NCBI RefSeq assembly: GCF_022479115.1
Contig: NZ_CP092497.1
Span: forward strand, 9,548,001-9,612,000
DNA: 64,000 nucleotides
Source: Amycolatopsis sp. EV170708-02-1
Lineage (GTDB): Bacteria > Actinomycetota > Actinomycetes > Mycobacteriales > Pseudonocardiaceae
Reading direction: 5' to 3'
The notes beneath the pieces are model-generated. The model saw nothing but the letters and a program-made list of their open reading frames with translations, searched no databases and was not told the DNA's origin. Shown piece by piece: positions 62,827 to 64,000 of this stretch. The stretch's first letter is position 1. Each line of letters begins with the position of its first letter. Both the position numbers and the translations under genes were made by a program.

Positions 62827-64000
62827 ATGGTGCTGCACAAGGGAACCGCGCCCGATCCGGCCTCCGATCGAGCCTCCGGCCAGGACCGCAAGGCCGGAAC
62901 CAACCCGCTGTACGCCGGCGCGTATCCCGCGCTCGCCGCGAACATCCGTCTCCCGCACGACAGCCTCGCCGAAGACCCGCTCCCGCCCGACACCGCGCTC
63001 CAGCTGGTGCGCGACGAGCTGATGCTCGACGGGAACGCCCGGCTCAACCTCGCCACGTTCGTCACCACGTGGATGGAGCCGCAGGCCCGCGAGCTGATGG
63101 CCGAATGCGTCGACAAGAACATGATCGACAAGGACGAGTACCCGCAGACCGCGGAACTCGAGCGCCGCTGCGTCAACATCCTCGCCGATCTGTGGCACGC
63201 GCCCGATCCCACCGCGATCATGGGCTGCTCCACCACCGGTTCGTCGGAAGCCTGCATGCTCGCCGGCATGGCGTTGAAACGCCGCTGGTCGAAACTGGGC
63301 CGCACCGGGAAGCCGAATCTGGTGATGGGCGCGAACGTTCAGGTCTGCTGGGAGAAGTTCTGCGAATACTGGGAGGTCGAGCCGCGGCTGGTGCCGATGG
63401 ACGGCGACCGCTTCCACCTCACCGCCGACGAGGCGATCGCCCGCTGCGACGAGAACACGATCGGCGTCGTCGCGATCCTCGGGTCCACTTTCGACGGCAG
63501 CTACGAGCCGGTCGCCGAGATCGCCGCCGCGCTCGACGGCCTGGCGGAGCGCTCCGGCTGGGACATCCCCGTGCACGTCGACGGCGCTTCGGGCGCGATG
63601 ATCGCGCCGTTCCTCGACCCCGGGCTGAGCTGGGACTTCCGCCTGCCGCGAGTGGCGTCGATCAACACCTCCGGGCACAAGTACGGGCTGGTCTATCCCG
63701 GCGTCGGCTGGGTGGTGTGGCGCGACAAGGAGGCGTTGCCGGAAGAGCTGGTCTTCACCGTCAACTACCTCGGTGGCGACATGCCGACTTTCGCGCTGAA
63801 CTTCTCCCGCCCCGGCGCCGAGGTGGCCGCGCAGTACTACACGTTCGTCCGGCTGGGCCGCGAAGGTTTCCGTGCCGTGCAACAGGCTTCGCGTGACGTC
63901 GCGACCCAGCTGGCGGACGGGATCGCCGAGCTCGGCCCGTTCGAACTGCTGACGCGTGGCGATCAGCTGCCCGTGTTCGCCTTCACGACGAAGCCGGACG
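62827..64000 (+). CDS. gadB: Glutamate decarboxylase (3' partial)
   Basis: The frame runs open from ATG 62827 to the window end (391 codons, no stop), so the gene continues beyond it; the family length is about 460. It matches Gad[35 protein letters not shown] (PLP phosphate site), [13 protein letters not shown] (PLP Asp) and [10 protein letters not shown] (PLP Lys). It turns glutamate into GABA and consumes a proton, aiding acid resistance. TACCGT lies 7 nt before the ATG, so the mRNA may be leaderless. Confidence 0.92.
   Translation, partial: MVLHKGTAPDPASDRASGQDRKAGTNPLYAGAYPALAANIRLPHDSLAEDPLPPDTALQLVRDELMLDGNARLNLATFVTTWMEPQARELMAECVDKNMIDKDEYPQTAELERRCVNILADLWHAPDPTAIMGCSTTGSSEACMLAGMALKRRWSKLGRTGKPNLVMGANVQVCWEKFCEYWEVEPRLVPMDGDRFHLTADEAIARCDENTIGVVAILGSTFDGSYEPVAEIAAALDGLAERSGWDIPVHVDGASGAMIAPFLDPGLSWDFRLPRVASINTSGHKYGLVYPGVGWVVWRDKEALPEELVFTVNYLGGDMPTFALNFSRPGAEVAAQYYTFVRLGREGFRAVQQASRDVATQLADGIAELGPFELLTRGDQLPVFAFTTKPD

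Noticed and set aside
62796..63896. 366-codon frame at the right edge
   Set aside because: Shadow of the glutamate decarboxylase gene, which runs off the window without a stop.

Overview
The window is about 70 percent G+C, with GTG/TTG starts, many leaderless-looking genes and a small actinobacterial-type SRP RNA beside dnaX. Gene content and order (SRP RNA, dnaX, ybaB, recR, leuA, ask-asd) point to the chromosome of a Pseudonocardiaceae actinomycete, most likely Amycolatopsis. The genus is an inference from gene content; no search was run. No tRNA, rRNA, insertion sequence, prophage or CRISPR array was seen.

Layout. 1-4402: two TetR regulators, a deazaflavin-type oxidoreductase, a small membrane protein and a NarL/DesK-type two-component pair. 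4456-9308: a duplicated P-loop kinase-like protein, an OmpR-type two-component pair divergent from an anchored extracytoplasmic protein, and a threonine dehydratase-like enzyme. 9356-18108: a housekeeping block (SRP RNA, dnaX, ybaB, recR) interrupted by a secreted EEP-family hydrolase, a DUF5937-like regulator, a membrane-spanning HTH/glycosidase-like fusion and a lipoprotein amidase. 18201-24946: a surface-glycan locus (UDP-sugar 2-epimerase-like, two GT2 enzymes, flippase, large GT-C-like membrane protein, DUF2304). 24976-31884: a small P-loop kinase and a complete five-gene oligopeptide ABC transporter. 32251-38263: reductases, regulators, an Erm rRNA methyltransferase with a leader ORF, an EamA exporter, and a peroxiredoxin under a TetR regulator. 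38424-45555: leuA with a leucine leader peptide, a CheB-CheR module and two GAF-ANTAR proteins. 45565-51112: an XRE regulator with an MFS exporter, a nitroreductase, and the ask-asd operon. 51418-58824: a TPR-like protein with an M48 protease, RtcB, a lipoprotein, an MFS exporter and a catalase. 59258-64000: a small secreted protein, an esterase, an FMN reductase, Ohr, Dps and the start of glutamate decarboxylase.

The most unusual feature is the intergenic DNA. At least seven families of long palindromic or arrayed repeats recur at 3' ends of genes. Two unrelated sequence families (1905-2115, 25547-25714, 51228-51394 versus 38255-38349) share one architecture: 21-bp units in direct orientation, a switch point, then the same unit inverted, so the whole array can fold into a giant hairpin. 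Others are near-perfect 17-29 bp stems reused at several loci, sometimes including the stop codon of the upstream gene. One intergenic region (31897-32218) holds six such elements in a row.

Other notable points: a membrane-spanning HTH protein whose glycosidase-like outer domain has lost both expected catalytic glutamates; a leaderless 12-codon ORF ahead of erm; a leuA leader with three consecutive Leu codons inside a strong hairpin; palindromic operators covering the promoters of several regulator/target pairs; and a recurring TAnnnT box 6-8 nt before start codons, suggesting widespread leaderless transcription.
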